Shown: piece after piece, positions 9,006 through 17,337 of the stretch
How the letters are laid out: each line of letters begins with the position of its first letter
Numbering within the stretch: position 1 is the stretch's first letter
Assembly (NCBI RefSeq): GCF_900168205.1
Contig: NZ_FUZE01000012.1
Coordinates: forward strand, 50,763 to 114,762
Direction: 5' to 3'
Length of the DNA stretch: 64,000 bases
From: Chryseobacterium balustinum
GTDB taxonomy: Bacteria > Bacteroidota > Bacteroidia > Flavobacteriales > Weeksellaceae
Translations under genes and position numbers: made by a program
The notes under the pieces: generated by a model
The model's input: the letters and a program-made list of their open reading frames with translations, nothing else
Database searches by the model: none
Told to the model about the DNA's origin: nothing

Positions 9006-10052
9006 ATGTCAGATACATTAGAAATCAATATCAACGAAAATTCCAGAGTTCCGAAATACAAACAGATTGTAGATTCTATTTTGAACGGAATTGATGGTGG
9101 ACAAATCAAAATTGGAGAAAAAATTCCTTCTATTAATGAACTCAGTGAATCTTGTTTTCTATCAAGAGATACTGTTGAAAAAGCTTATAAAGAGCTTAGA
9201 AAAAGGCAAATCATAGAATCTGTAAAAGGTAAAGGGTATTATATTTCACGAATCAATAAGAATGATGTCATTAATATTTTCTTTCTGATTAATAAACCAA
9301 GTACTTATAAAATGATGATTTATAATTATTTCGTCAATGCAATCGGTACCAAAGGTAATGTTGAAATGTACATTTATCACTGTGATGAAACTCTTTTTAT
9401 CAATTCTTTGAAAAAAAATCTTGGCGGATTCGATTATTATGTCATCATGCCGCATTTCCGTGATGAACAGTCAAAACATACGAGTTCGACAAAAGAAGTC
9501 ATTGAAATGATTGAAAAAATTCCGAAGAATAAATTGTTATTGCTTGATAATACCAAGCCTAATATTTCGGGAGAATACGGTACGATTTTTCAGGATTTTG
9601 AGCATGATATCTATAATGCTTTGAAGGAAGGCTTAGAAAAAATAAAAAAATACGAGAAAATAATTTTGGTTTATCCTGATAAATCGATTCACCCCTATCC
9701 TTTCAGAATCGTACGTGGTTTTGAGAAATTTTGTGAAGATTTTAAGCTGGATTATGAAATTTTAGATGAAATTTATCCAGACATGGAACTTCAAGATAAA
9801 GATATATTCATCACCATTCGGGAGCGTGATCTGGTAAATTTGGTAAAACAAATCAGACAGAAAAATCTTGAATTAGGAAAAGACATCGGAATTATTTCCT
9901 ACAACGAAACCCCTTTGAAGGAATTGTTGGGAATTACCGTAATCACGACAGATTTTAAAGCAATGGCAGAATCTGCAGCGTATATGGTTCTAAAAAATAA
10001 GAAAGAGCAGGTGAATAATGTTTTTAAATATATTGAAAGAGATTCTCTGTAG
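9006..10052 (+). CDS. GntR-family transcriptional regulator with periplasmic-binding-protein-like effector domain
   Basis: A 348-residue cytoplasmic regulator. Residues about 10-80 are a GntR winged helix (VPKYKQIVDSILNGI, KIPSINELSESCFLSRDTVEKAYKELRKRQII, GKGYYI). Residues about 85-345 resemble a LacI/PBP1 sugar-binding fold (YYVIMPHF, LLLLDN, FRIVRGFEKFCEDF, DIGIISYNETPLKELLGITVITTDF). This GntR-HTH plus sugar-binder design is the one known from AraR of Bacillus. It is the only regulator inside the rhamnose/rhamnogalacturonan locus, lying between the two enzyme blocks, so it is the natural candidate for sensing rhamnose or an RG fragment. The link to the operators described here is inference. 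It is monocistronic. Confidence 0.85.
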   Translation: MSDTLEININENSRVPKYKQIVDSILNGIDGGQIKIGEKIPSINELSESCFLSRDTVEKAYKELRKRQIIESVKGKGYYISRINKNDVINIFFLINKPSTYKMMIYNYFVNAIGTKGNVEMYIYHCDETLFINSLKKNLGGFDYYVIMPHFRDEQSKHTSSTKEVIEMIEKIPKNKLLLLDNTKPNISGEYGTIFQDFEHDIYNALKEGLEKIKKYEKIILVYPDKSIHPYPFRIVRGFEKFCEDFKLDYEILDEIYPDMELQDKDIFITIRERDLVNLVKQIRQKNLELGKDIGIISYNETPLKELLGITVITTDFKAMAESAAYMVLKNKKEQVNNVFKYIERDSL

Positions 10053-10065
10053 AACCTTGTTCATA

Positions 10066-10097
10066 AAAAAATCGTAAAGCAGACTTTACGATTTTTT
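10066..10097. terminator. Bidirectional terminator between convergent genes
   Basis: A perfect 14-bp stem (10066-10079 with 10084-10097) has a 4-nt loop and flanking A and T runs, so it can work for the regulator on the plus strand and the NTF2-like gene on the minus strand. Confidence 0.88.
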
Positions 10098-10118
10098 GTT
10101 TATAATAATTTTGATAAT

Positions 10119-10562
10119 TTATTTTTTCTTTTCAGATTTTACAGCTTGTCGCGCTAATAGTTTCCAGTTTTTTCCGGTTTTTACCCAAACCAATACAATA
10201 TCCAATGTTACATCACCGGGAGCTTTTCCGAGATCAGCAGTCGTTGCGTAGAAATGGTGACGGACAATTGCTGTATTTCCTACAATATTTACCGTTTGGT
10301 TGGTAATATCAATCGTTACAAAATCTGATTTTTTACTTACTAATTTTTCGACAAACTCTTTTGCGTCATCAATATGACCACCTGAATGTCCATAAGTGAG
10401 TTCAGGTAAAATTAAAGATTCTAATTCCGTTTTTTCGCCGCTTATCATGGCTAATTTTAACTTTTCAGCGGTTGCAGCAACAGCTTCATTATCATTCATC
10501 TTTTGTGCAGACACAGCAAATGCCATTAAAAAACTGATGGTAAAAATTAATTTCTTAATCAT
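10119..10562 (-). CDS. Exported SnoaL/NTF2-like (DUF4440-type) protein
   Basis: A 147-residue protein with a signal peptide ending near VSAQ, followed by a small alpha+beta cone typical of NTF2-like proteins: helix with EAVAATAEKLKLAM, then LILPELTYGHSGGHIDDAKEFVEKL, VNIVGNTAIVRHHF and VWVKTGKNWKLLARQ. These folds bind small ligands, and a few are enzymes; no specific function can be read. It is the last gene of the minus-strand block, 55 bp after the lactate dehydrogenase-like gene, and ends at a bidirectional terminator. Co-transcription with the rhamnose genes is plausible but not proven. Confidence 0.75.
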   Translation of the reverse strand: MIKKLIFTISFLMAFAVSAQKMNDNEAVAATAEKLKLAMISGEKTELESLILPELTYGHSGGHIDDAKEFVEKLVSKKSDFVTIDITNQTVNIVGNTAIVRHHFYATTADLGKAPGDVTLDIVLVWVKTGKNWKLLARQAVKSEKKK

Positions 10563-10617
10563 AATTATAAATATGAATTGATTTTTTTGAATTTATTTTA
10601 TTAACATTTAGATCGTA

Positions 10618-11769
10618 TTACTTTACCCTAAAATTCTGCAAATCTGTTGTTTTTTCACAGCAAACCTGCTCCATCACCTGTCTGAACTGCATTTTAAGCA
10701 TTTCAATAATATGATCACCACCTTTATCACCTAAAGCTCCAACGGCGTACATAAAAGTTCTTCCCATAAAGGTAAATTCTGCGCCACAACTCAAAGCTCG
10801 GGCAACATCAGGACCGGTTCTTACGCCGCTGTCCATCATTATTTTGATTTGACCTTTGTATTTTTCACTGATATCTTTCACTACAGCAATCGTAGATTCT
10901 CCTGCATCAAGCTGCCTTCCTCCGTGATTTGAAATAATCATTCCGTCGAATCCTAAACGAACTGCTTCTGCAGCATCTTCGTCAGAAGCCACCCCTTTAA
11001 TGACTAATTTTCCTTTCCATTTATCGCGAATAGCTTTTATTCTGTCTGAATTTAATCTACCGGAAAATGTAGAATTCATGAATTGACCAAGTTGTTTCAC
11101 GCCCATATTTTTATCCATGTATTTTTCCATGGTTTTAAAACTTGGAACTCCGTGTTTAAGTATTTCCAAACACCATTCTGGTTTTGCCAAAGCCTGGGAA
11201 ACGTTTCTGAAATTCAATTGAGGAGGCATTGCCAAACCATTCCTGATTTCTTTCGCTCTGTATCCAAAAGTCGGAACGTCTGCCAAAACAACCAAAACAT
11301 CGTAACCTGAAGCTTCGCAACGGTCTAGAATATCGTCACGCAACCACTCTTCTCTCGGATGGTATAATTGATACCAGGCTTTTCCTTCTGTTAATTCAGA
11401 AATTCTTTCAAGACTGCTTGTCGTTACCGTACTTAATATGAAAGGAATATTATGTTTAAAGGCTGCTTTCGCTAAAATTTCCGGTGCATTGGGCCACATC
11501 AATCCTTGCAAACCAACAGGAGAAATTCCGAAAGGTGCAGAATATTTTACGCCAAACAATTCAGTTTCCATATTGGCTTCCGCATAATTATTGTTCAGAT
11601 ATTGCGGGCGAAGCAAAACTTCTCTCAATTCGCTTGTATTTCTGTCTCGGTTGATGTTTTCGTTACATCCCCCATCGAGATATTCGAAAGCGAAACGGGG
11701 CATTCTTTTTTTTGCTTTTTCGATTAACAATTCGAGTGATGCATATCTTGTATCAAATGGAAACGCCAT
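10618..11769 (-). CDS. FMN-dependent alpha-hydroxy-acid oxidase/L-lactate dehydrogenase-like
   Basis: A 383-residue cytoplasmic (beta/alpha)8 flavoenzyme. It shows the LldD/glycolate-oxidase signatures: FAFEYLDGGCNENI near the N-terminus, STVTTSSLERISE, the active-site SNHGGRQLD with the proton-abstracting His282, and MDSGVRTGPDVARAL for the FMN phosphate. The family oxidises L-2-hydroxyacids, most often L-lactate to pyruvate. It follows rhaK, rhaI and rhaEW on the same strand. Since RhaEW would produce L-lactate from L-lactaldehyde, this enzyme would channel that lactate into central metabolism. The substrate is therefore inferred from family plus context; other 2-hydroxyacids remain possible. 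Confidence 0.87.
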   Translation of the reverse strand: MAFPFDTRYASLELLIEKAKKRMPRFAFEYLDGGCNENINRDRNTSELREVLLRPQYLNNNYAEANMETELFGVKYSAPFGISPVGLQGLMWPNAPEILAKAAFKHNIPFILSTVTTSSLERISELTEGKAWYQLYHPREEWLRDDILDRCEASGYDVLVVLADVPTFGYRAKEIRNGLAMPPQLNFRNVSQALAKPEWCLEILKHGVPSFKTMEKYMDKNMGVKQLGQFMNSTFSGRLNSDRIKAIRDKWKGKLVIKGVASDEDAAEAVRLGFDGMIISNHGGRQLDAGESTIAVVKDISEKYKGQIKIMMDSGVRTGPDVARALSCGAEFTFMGRTFMYAVGALGDKGGDHIIEMLKMQFRQVMEQVCCEKTTDLQNFRVK

Positions 11770-11771
11770 AA

Positions 11772-11842
11772 TCAGTTGTTAGTTGTTGGTATTTGGTTGT
11801 TGGCTTTAGGTTTGTCATCAACTGACAACGATCAACCAACAA
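11772..11842. repeat. GTTGTT/AACAAC-rich inverted repeat between two genes
   Basis: The short gap between the rhamnulokinase and lactate dehydrogenase-like genes holds repeated GTTGTTGG motifs (about 11776-11803) and complementary CCAACAAC (11836-11843). It could fold into a long weak hairpin. It is simple-sequence-like. Confidence 0.45.
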
Positions 11843-11848
11843 CAAAAT

Positions 11849-13234
11849 TTAATAATTTAAAATTAACGGTTGAAGCACTTTCATCTGATAATGCTGCTGT
11901 AAAAAAGTTTCGTCTATTTTTTTGTTTGAAATCACCATTGATGCTCCCAAAGCCGATCCCAACGGAGAATGTGTAGACATCACATTGTAATGCTGAAAAT
12001 GATGAGACATCAGTTTCATAAATACATCATTGTCTGTAAAACCGCCGTCAATATAAATATTTTTGATCTCTGAATTTCCGATGGCATTGATAATCGTATG
12101 AATCTGCAGATCCATCAATTCAATCATCAGTTGGTGATAAGCTTCTTCAAAGGTAGCAAATGAATTTAAATCTGTTGCTGTAATCATTTTTCGTTTTAAA
12201 ATGATCCCTTCAAAACGGAAATAGATCGCTTTGTGTTTCATCAAACGAAGGTATAGATCCTGATCAAATTTCACTTCTCTGTGGAAACCATATTCTTTTC
12301 CGTAGTAAGCACACAGTTTTTCGACCTGGATCTTGTATTCATTTCCCATAAAGAAACGTGATGCTTTCACACGTTTTCCGTCAATCAGCATATAATTCAG
12401 GCAATTGTTTTCTATATCTTCATCGGTCAAGCTTTCATCATTAAAAGGATTTAAAGAAATACTCCAGGTTCCTGTAGAAAGCAATAAAAACGGTTCTTTT
12501 TTACTTAAAATATAAGGTAAAAGTGCTGATGAACTGTCGTGAATTCCAACACCTATTTTAATTTTTTTATTTCTGTAAGAAGTGTTGATACTCGCAGAAG
12601 TTGGAACGATTGGAGGCAATAAAGCATCAATTTCTTCTTCGTAAACCCAATCGTGATAATCTGCTTTGTCGTAATCCCAAAGATTGGTGTGACAACCGAT
12701 TGACGTGAATTCTGAAACACAAATCCCTGTAAATAAATACGATAAATATTGTGGTAAATGTAAACTGTAACGGATTTTTTTGAATATTTCCGGGTGTTTA
12801 TATTTTAACCAAAACAATTGCAATCCTGAATTCAGCATTCCCGCTTGAGGTGAAGCTGTTTCACGGGCAATTTTTAATTTTCCGCCGTGTTTTTCGTAGA
12901 ATAAATCAAGAATATCCTGATCCATCGGTTTGGTATAGTTGTACAAAGGCGTAAGAACATTTCCTTTCTGATCCAAATGCACAAAACTCGCTCCGTAAGT
13001 GGAAAAATTAATGGCTTTTACTTCAAAATTTTCATCATCAAGAATGGCATTAAAGTTATCTTTTATCCAGTTTTGCAATGCCGGAAGGTCTTCTGTGGGA
13101 TAACCGTCTTCGTCTGTCGTGAGCGGTAATTCTGTATATTCCCGAACGACCTCTTTGTAATTTTTATCAAATAAAAAGAATTTTTTATTGGTCTTTCCAA
13201 TATCAAATACGATGGTTACCTTTTTCTTGGACAT
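11849..13234 (-). CDS. rhaK: L-rhamnulokinase (FGGY-family carbohydrate kinase)
   Basis: A 461-residue FGGY-type sugar kinase. The N-terminal ATPase core shows VFDIGKTNKKFFLFD (phosphate 1), NFSTYGASFVHL follows, the middle has LLSTGTWSISLNPF, and IYIDGGFTDNDVFMKL is the C-terminal adenosine motif. It would phosphorylate L-rhamnulose to L-rhamnulose 1-phosphate in the cytoplasm. Length and the absence of fuculose-specific context fit rhamnulokinase; the flanking isomerase and aldolase genes make this assignment firm. A 308-bp gap with a dispersed repeat lies upstream, so it may have its own promoter as well as read-through from rhaI. E. coli RhaB is the functional equivalent. Confidence 0.88.
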   Translation of the reverse strand: MSKKKVTIVFDIGKTNKKFFLFDKNYKEVVREYTELPLTTDEDGYPTEDLPALQNWIKDNFNAILDDENFEVKAINFSTYGASFVHLDQKGNVLTPLYNYTKPMDQDILDLFYEKHGGKLKIARETASPQAGMLNSGLQLFWLKYKHPEIFKKIRYSLHLPQYLSYLFTGICVSEFTSIGCHTNLWDYDKADYHDWVYEEEIDALLPPIVPTSASINTSYRNKKIKIGVGIHDSSSALLPYILSKKEPFLLLSTGTWSISLNPFNDESLTDEDIENNCLNYMLIDGKRVKASRFFMGNEYKIQVEKLCAYYGKEYGFHREVKFDQDLYLRLMKHKAIYFRFEGIILKRKMITATDLNSFATFEEAYHQLMIELMDLQIHTIINAIGNSEIKNIYIDGGFTDNDVFMKLMSHHFQHYNVMSTHSPLGSALGASMVISNKKIDETFLQQHYQMKVLQPLILNY

Positions 13235-13292
13235 TCTTATGATGAATTATTTTTTATTATTGTCATTGCGAGGAACGAATCAATCTTTTCAA

Positions 13293-13365
13293 CGCAAAGT
13301 CCGCAAAGATTTCTTTTTAAATACTTTACCTATTTTCGTTCGCAAAGGCGTTTCACTCAGCAAAG
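13293..13365 (+). repeat. Dispersed intergenic repeat A, copy 1
   Basis: Paired CGCAAAG blocks and the block GTTCGCAAAGGCGTTTCACT are shared with 38141-38212. A TGTCATTGCGAGGAACGAA segment just before it (13261-13279) is a second common intergenic repeat type. No ORF is supported here. Confidence 0.75.
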
Positions 13366-13415
13366 ATCTCGAAGATTTTAAATCTTGTCAGAGTTTTTTA
13401 ATTAAATCATTAAGG

Positions 13416-13455
13416 AGTGTTTAGACAATAAGAAAAACTTAGTAATCTAAACACT
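13416..13455. repeat. Inverted repeat upstream of rhaK, downstream of rhaI
   Basis: AGTGTTTAGA (13416-13425) and its exact complement TCTAAACACT (13446-13455) flank a 20-nt AT-rich loop. It could act as a weak terminator for rhaI or as part of the dispersed repeat. It has no good T run. Confidence 0.5.
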
Positions 13456-13542
13456 TTTACCTTAACGAAACTATATAAGGATACATATAATTAAACTTTC
13501 AATTGCACTTGAAAGTTGAAATTATCAATTTTAAAACAGGTT

Positions 13543-14823
13543 TTATAATCCTGTTGCTTTTACATTCAAACCTCTTTCGGAAATCAATTGCTCTCTTACT
13601 TTTAGGTTTCTGTATGTTGCGATCGGGTCTAAAGCTGCCCCTGTCTGTAATCTCGCTGCTCTTAATAACGGACGAACATCTGTTCTGTAGGCATTCTGCA
13701 AAATATCTTGCGCCAAAACAACATCATTATTTTGTTGTGCTTCTTTCAGTGCTTTTTGGTCAACTAAAAGTGCCTGTGCATAAGCGATTAAGATAGCTTC
13801 TAAAGACTGCAATAAGTCTTCCAAAGGATCTTTGATGTTATGGCTTGCATCGATCATCCAAGCCGGATAAGGATTGTTGGGATTGTTTTCCATTCCGTAC
13901 ACCAATTCATTGAAAATCAAGAATAAAGCATAAGGTTTAATAGAACCAACCGTTAAATCATCATCTCCATATTTGCTGTCATTAAAGTGGAAACCTCCTA
14001 ATTTCCCTTTATACATCAAGGTTGCAACGATTTGCTCAATATTTGAATTCGGTAAATGATGACCTAAATCAACTAAAGTATACGCTCTTTCGCCACAAGC
14101 ATTTGCCAGCATAAAAGAAGTTCCCCAATCCTGAATGGTTGTTGAATAGAAATTAGGTTCGTAAGGTTTATATTCGATGAAAAGTTTCCAGTCTTCCGGC
14201 ATTCCTGCGTAGATTTCTTTTAAACTTTTTTCAGTATTTGACAAAGCGGTCTGGAAATTAAGCTGTCCCGGAAAACTTGATCCGTCTGCCAACCAAACAG
14301 TTAAACTTTTTGAATCTAATTCTTTTCCAATTCTGATGACTTCTTTGTTGTGTTCAACCGCATACGCTCTAGAATCTTCATTTGCAGCATTTAAAGAACC
14401 AAATTTATAAGATTGTTTTGCTCCCGGCTGATCCTGAAACGTGTTTGAATTCATCGCATCAAAAACAAGTCCGTGAGAAACTGCTTTTTCTTTAATCGCT
14501 TTCACATCACTCGGAATATCCCAAGGAATATGTAATGAAACAGCTCCCGCAGAATGCGTTAAAGCGTGAATTAAACCTACATCATCTAATTTCTGTTCTA
14601 AAGAAGAAGGTTCGCCACCGTAAGAAAATCTTCCGAAACGAGTTCCACCTGCTCCTAAAGCCCAACTTGGAATCGCTACCTGGAAATCGGCAATTTTGTT
14701 GACGATTTCAGCAACGTTTGAGCCTGCTTTTGTTAATTTATTTTGAAGAAAATCAAAGTCTGAATTAAAGTTTTCGACTTCGTTTTTATTGTATTGTTCA
14801 ATGATATCTTTTCCTATAATCAT
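13543..14823 (-). CDS. rhaI: L-rhamnose isomerase (RhaI type)
   Basis: A 426-residue sugar isomerase of the xylose-isomerase-like TIM-barrel class. The frame is open further upstream, but the start at 14823 (MIIGKDIIEQYN) matches the family N-terminus and avoids a leader read through a repeat. Visible family blocks include IPSWALGAGGTRFGRF, HIPWDIPSD, WLADGSSFPGQ, EYKPYEPNFYSTTIQDWG and DLGHHLPNSNIEQI, which carry metal-binding Glu, Asp and His. It interconverts L-rhamnose and L-rhamnulose in the cytoplasm. This is the RhaI lineage (about 420-430 residues), distinct from enterobacterial RhaA. It sits between rhaEW and rhaK on the same strand. Confidence 0.92.
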   Translation of the reverse strand: MIIGKDIIEQYNKNEVENFNSDFDFLQNKLTKAGSNVAEIVNKIADFQVAIPSWALGAGGTRFGRFSYGGEPSSLEQKLDDVGLIHALTHSAGAVSLHIPWDIPSDVKAIKEKAVSHGLVFDAMNSNTFQDQPGAKQSYKFGSLNAANEDSRAYAVEHNKEVIRIGKELDSKSLTVWLADGSSFPGQLNFQTALSNTEKSLKEIYAGMPEDWKLFIEYKPYEPNFYSTTIQDWGTSFMLANACGERAYTLVDLGHHLPNSNIEQIVATLMYKGKLGGFHFNDSKYGDDDLTVGSIKPYALFLIFNELVYGMENNPNNPYPAWMIDASHNIKDPLEDLLQSLEAILIAYAQALLVDQKALKEAQQNNDVVLAQDILQNAYRTDVRPLLRAARLQTGAALDPIATYRNLKVREQLISERGLNVKATGL

Positions 14824-14841
14824 AGTTTGATTTTTAATTAA

Positions 14842-14870
14842 CCTTGTCAAGGTTTTGAGCCTTGACAAGG
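14842..14870. repeat. Inverted repeat in the rhaI leader
   Basis: CCTTGTCAAGG (14842-14852) and CCTTGACAAGG (14860-14870) are exact complements, and each is nearly self-palindromic. The element lies 19 bp upstream of the rhaI start. It resembles a dispersed Bacteroidetes repeat but might affect rhaI expression. Confidence 0.7.
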
Positions 14871-14931
14871 CTAAATGATTTATTAAAATTAGTATTAAAT
14901 ATTGATTCCTACCTTTCAATTACTTTCGAAT

Positions 14932-15015
14932 CTCGCAGCCCGACCTGAGTGGAGCTCTTTTTGCGAGGAGGAACGACGAGCAAAAAAGCGGGAACGGAGG
15001 GCGGATTAAGCTGCC
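14932..15015. repeat. GC-rich dispersed repeat between rhaEW and rhaI
   Basis: This stretch is much richer in G and C than its surroundings, with no ORF. It contains the complementary parts GCTCTTTTTGC and GCAAAAAAGC. It has the look of a repeated intergenic sequence in Chryseobacterium-type genomes, which is recalled and not searched. It splits the rhamnose genes without a terminator-like T run. Confidence 0.5.
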
Positions 15016-15039
15016 CAAATAAAATATATTAATAAATAA

Positions 15040-17142
15040 TTATCTTGGGAAAGCATTTGCCATTCCGCCATCTACATTGATGATGTTTCCTGTGGTTTTA
15101 TCTAAAATCGCAACACAAGCGAAAACTCCGTTGGCGATATCTTCCGGAAGAATAATTTCGTTTAATAAATTTCTTTTTGCGTAAAATGCAGGCAGTTCTT
15201 CTACAGAAATTCCGTTTGCTTTTGCACGACCTTCTGCCCAAGAACCTTCCCAAATTTTACTTCCAACGATAACTCCGTCAGGATTTACAACATTTACACG
15301 GATTTTATCAGCCGCCAATTCTGCTGCCAATAATCTTGTCATATGCTGTTGCGCTGCTTTTGCAGTTCCGTAAGCTACGTTGTTTGGTCCTGCAACCAAA
15401 CCATTTTTACTTGCAATATTCACGATGTCACCACCAAGATTTTGCTTTTTCATAATTTCAGTACCGCTTTTAGCCATCATAAACTGACCTTTTACCAATA
15501 CATTCTCCAATAAATCCCAGTCTTTTGTTGTTGTATCTTCCAAAGATTTAGAAATAGCCAGACCTGCAGAATGAACGATGATATCTACTCCACCGAATGC
15601 TAAAACAGCTTCTTTAAAAGCATTGGCAATAGATTCTTCGCTAGTCACATCACAAGGAACAGACACTGCCTGATCTTTGTTGTATTTTGCGGTAACAGAT
15701 TCTACCGCTTCCTGATTAAGATCTGTGAAAACAACCACTGCGCCTTCAGCAACCATTTTGTCAGCAATAGCCTGTCCGATTCCGCCTCCTGCTCCGGTTA
15801 CGATTGCCACTTTTCTTGAAAGAGGCTTTTCTTTCGGCATTCTTTGAAGTTTTGCTTCTTCCAATAACCAATATTCGATGTCGAATGCTTCCTGTCTTGG
15901 TAAAGAAGTATATTCTGAAATTGCTTCTGCACCACGCATTACGTTGATTGCATTGACGTAAAATTCGTTAGCAACACGAGTTGTCTGCTTATCTTTTGAG
16001 AAACTGAACATTCCTACTCCAGGATAAATGATGATCACCGGATTCGGGTCACGCATTGCAGGGCTGTTTGGATGCTTACACGTTTCGTAATATTCTTTAT
16101 ATTCTTGTCTGTATTGTTCGAAAAGTGGATTTAATTTCTCTAAAATAGCTTTAGAATCACTTAAATCTTCATTTTTATCTAAAGTCAACACCAAAGGTTG
16201 AATCTTTGTTCTTAAAAAGTGATCTGGGCAAGAAGTTCCAAGTGGGGCTAAACGCTCCAAATCATTACTGTTGATGTATTCCAACACAACATCGCTGTCT
16301 GTAAAATGACCCACCATTCTGTTTTCAGAAGAAGCTAAACCTCTCAATAAAGGCATCAATTGAGCCGCTTTATTTTTACGTTCTTCAGCAGGAAGAGATT
16401 CTACTTTTTGACCTCCGAAAACCTGTCCGTTTTCTTCAATTTTTTTAGCAATATATTCAGAGGCAGTTTCGATTACTTCCAAACTGTTGATGTAACATTC
16501 GTAAGAAGTGTCTCCCCAAGTAAATAATCCGTGGCTTCCTAAAACGATTCCTCTGATTCCAGGGTTATCAGCTAAACATTTTTCCAATTGTAATCCTAAA
16601 TCAAAACCTGGTCTTTGCCAAGGCACCCAACCCATTGTATCGCCCCAGATTTCTTTGGTAATTGCTTCACTATCTTTTGCTGCTGCAACTGCAATTAATG
16701 CATCTGGATGAAGGTGATCAATATGTTTAAATGGAAGTAAACCGTGAAGAGGCGTATCAATAGAAGGCGCTTTGCTTTCCAAATCGAAAATACAGTGATC
16801 GAATAAACCAACCATTCTGTCTTCGTCTGCTAAACCTCCGTAAACATTTTTAAGGTTTCTCAGTCTTTCCGTATATAATCCGGCGATTCCTTTTCTTGTT
16901 AAAGTTCCGATGTCACCACCTGAACCTTTCACCCACATTACCTCAACTTCTTCGTTGGTTAGCGGATCTTTTTCGATGGTTTTGCAACTTGTGTTACCAC
17001 CACCATAATTGGTAATTCTTAAATCTGCTCCTAATATGTTTGAACGGTATAAAAATAAAGCCACCTGATCGTTTCCTAAAGATGCGGCTTTGCTTTCATC
17101 CCATAAATAATCTACGTATTTGAATGTTTTTACGTTTTCCAT
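15040..17142 (-). CDS. rhaEW: Bifunctional L-rhamnulose-1-phosphate aldolase / L-lactaldehyde dehydrogenase
   Basis: A 700-residue fusion. Residues 1-about 430 are a class II aldolase/adducin-type domain (WVKGSGGDIGTLTRKG, DHLHPDALIAV with metal-binding His, VLGSHGLFTWG). Residues about 440-700 are a short-chain dehydrogenase with VTGAGGGIGQAIADKM for NAD binding, NNVAYGTAKAA as the Tyr-x3-Lys pair and INVDGGMANAFPR at the end. The aldolase would split rhamnulose 1-phosphate into DHAP and L-lactaldehyde, and the second domain would oxidise lactaldehyde to L-lactate. This two-domain arrangement is the RhaE-RhaW type known from comparative studies of rhamnose pathways. It has its own promoter with the shared 19-bp element, and it follows susD. 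Confidence 0.92.
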   Translation of the reverse strand: MENVKTFKYVDYLWDESKAASLGNDQVALFLYRSNILGADLRITNYGGGNTSCKTIEKDPLTNEEVEVMWVKGSGGDIGTLTRKGIAGLYTERLRNLKNVYGGLADEDRMVGLFDHCIFDLESKAPSIDTPLHGLLPFKHIDHLHPDALIAVAAAKDSEAITKEIWGDTMGWVPWQRPGFDLGLQLEKCLADNPGIRGIVLGSHGLFTWGDTSYECYINSLEVIETASEYIAKKIEENGQVFGGQKVESLPAEERKNKAAQLMPLLRGLASSENRMVGHFTDSDVVLEYINSNDLERLAPLGTSCPDHFLRTKIQPLVLTLDKNEDLSDSKAILEKLNPLFEQYRQEYKEYYETCKHPNSPAMRDPNPVIIIYPGVGMFSFSKDKQTTRVANEFYVNAINVMRGAEAISEYTSLPRQEAFDIEYWLLEEAKLQRMPKEKPLSRKVAIVTGAGGGIGQAIADKMVAEGAVVVFTDLNQEAVESVTAKYNKDQAVSVPCDVTSEESIANAFKEAVLAFGGVDIIVHSAGLAISKSLEDTTTKDWDLLENVLVKGQFMMAKSGTEIMKKQNLGGDIVNIASKNGLVAGPNNVAYGTAKAAQQHMTRLLAAELAADKIRVNVVNPDGVIVGSKIWEGSWAEGRAKANGISVEELPAFYAKRNLLNEIILPEDIANGVFACVAILDKTTGNIINVDGGMANAFPR

Positions 17143-17173
17143 TTGTTTTCTTTTTGTTTTCTGAATTTTAACC

Positions 17174-17223
17174 CAAATTTAGACTGTAGTAATTTTTACA
17201 GCATCCCGTACTATACTGCTGAA
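17174..17223 (-). promoter_or_regulatory. rhaEW promoter with shared 19-bp element
   Basis: On the coding strand, GCAGTATAGTACGGGATGC (17219-17201) is followed after 19 nt by TAAATTTG (17181-17174), a perfect TAnnTTTG -7 box. Transcription would start about 25 nt before the rhaEW ATG. An AATCGATT palindrome (17222-17229) abuts the upstream edge and is a weak match to the LacI-type site. No -33 TTG is visible at the usual position, consistent with activator dependence. Confidence 0.7.
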
Positions 17224-17337
17224 TCGATTATTTAAAGATAAATTAACAATGATATTTATCACATTTCGATTCAGCTGTACAGTCAATTCATTAAGGTTAA
17301 GAATAAATTAATATTTGATTGGTGAATAGTTTTTTAA

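Noticed and set aside
14824..14919. Longer rhaI reading frame starting at 14919
   Set aside because: The extra 32 residues are encoded by a repeat and do not fit the family N-terminus; 14823 does.
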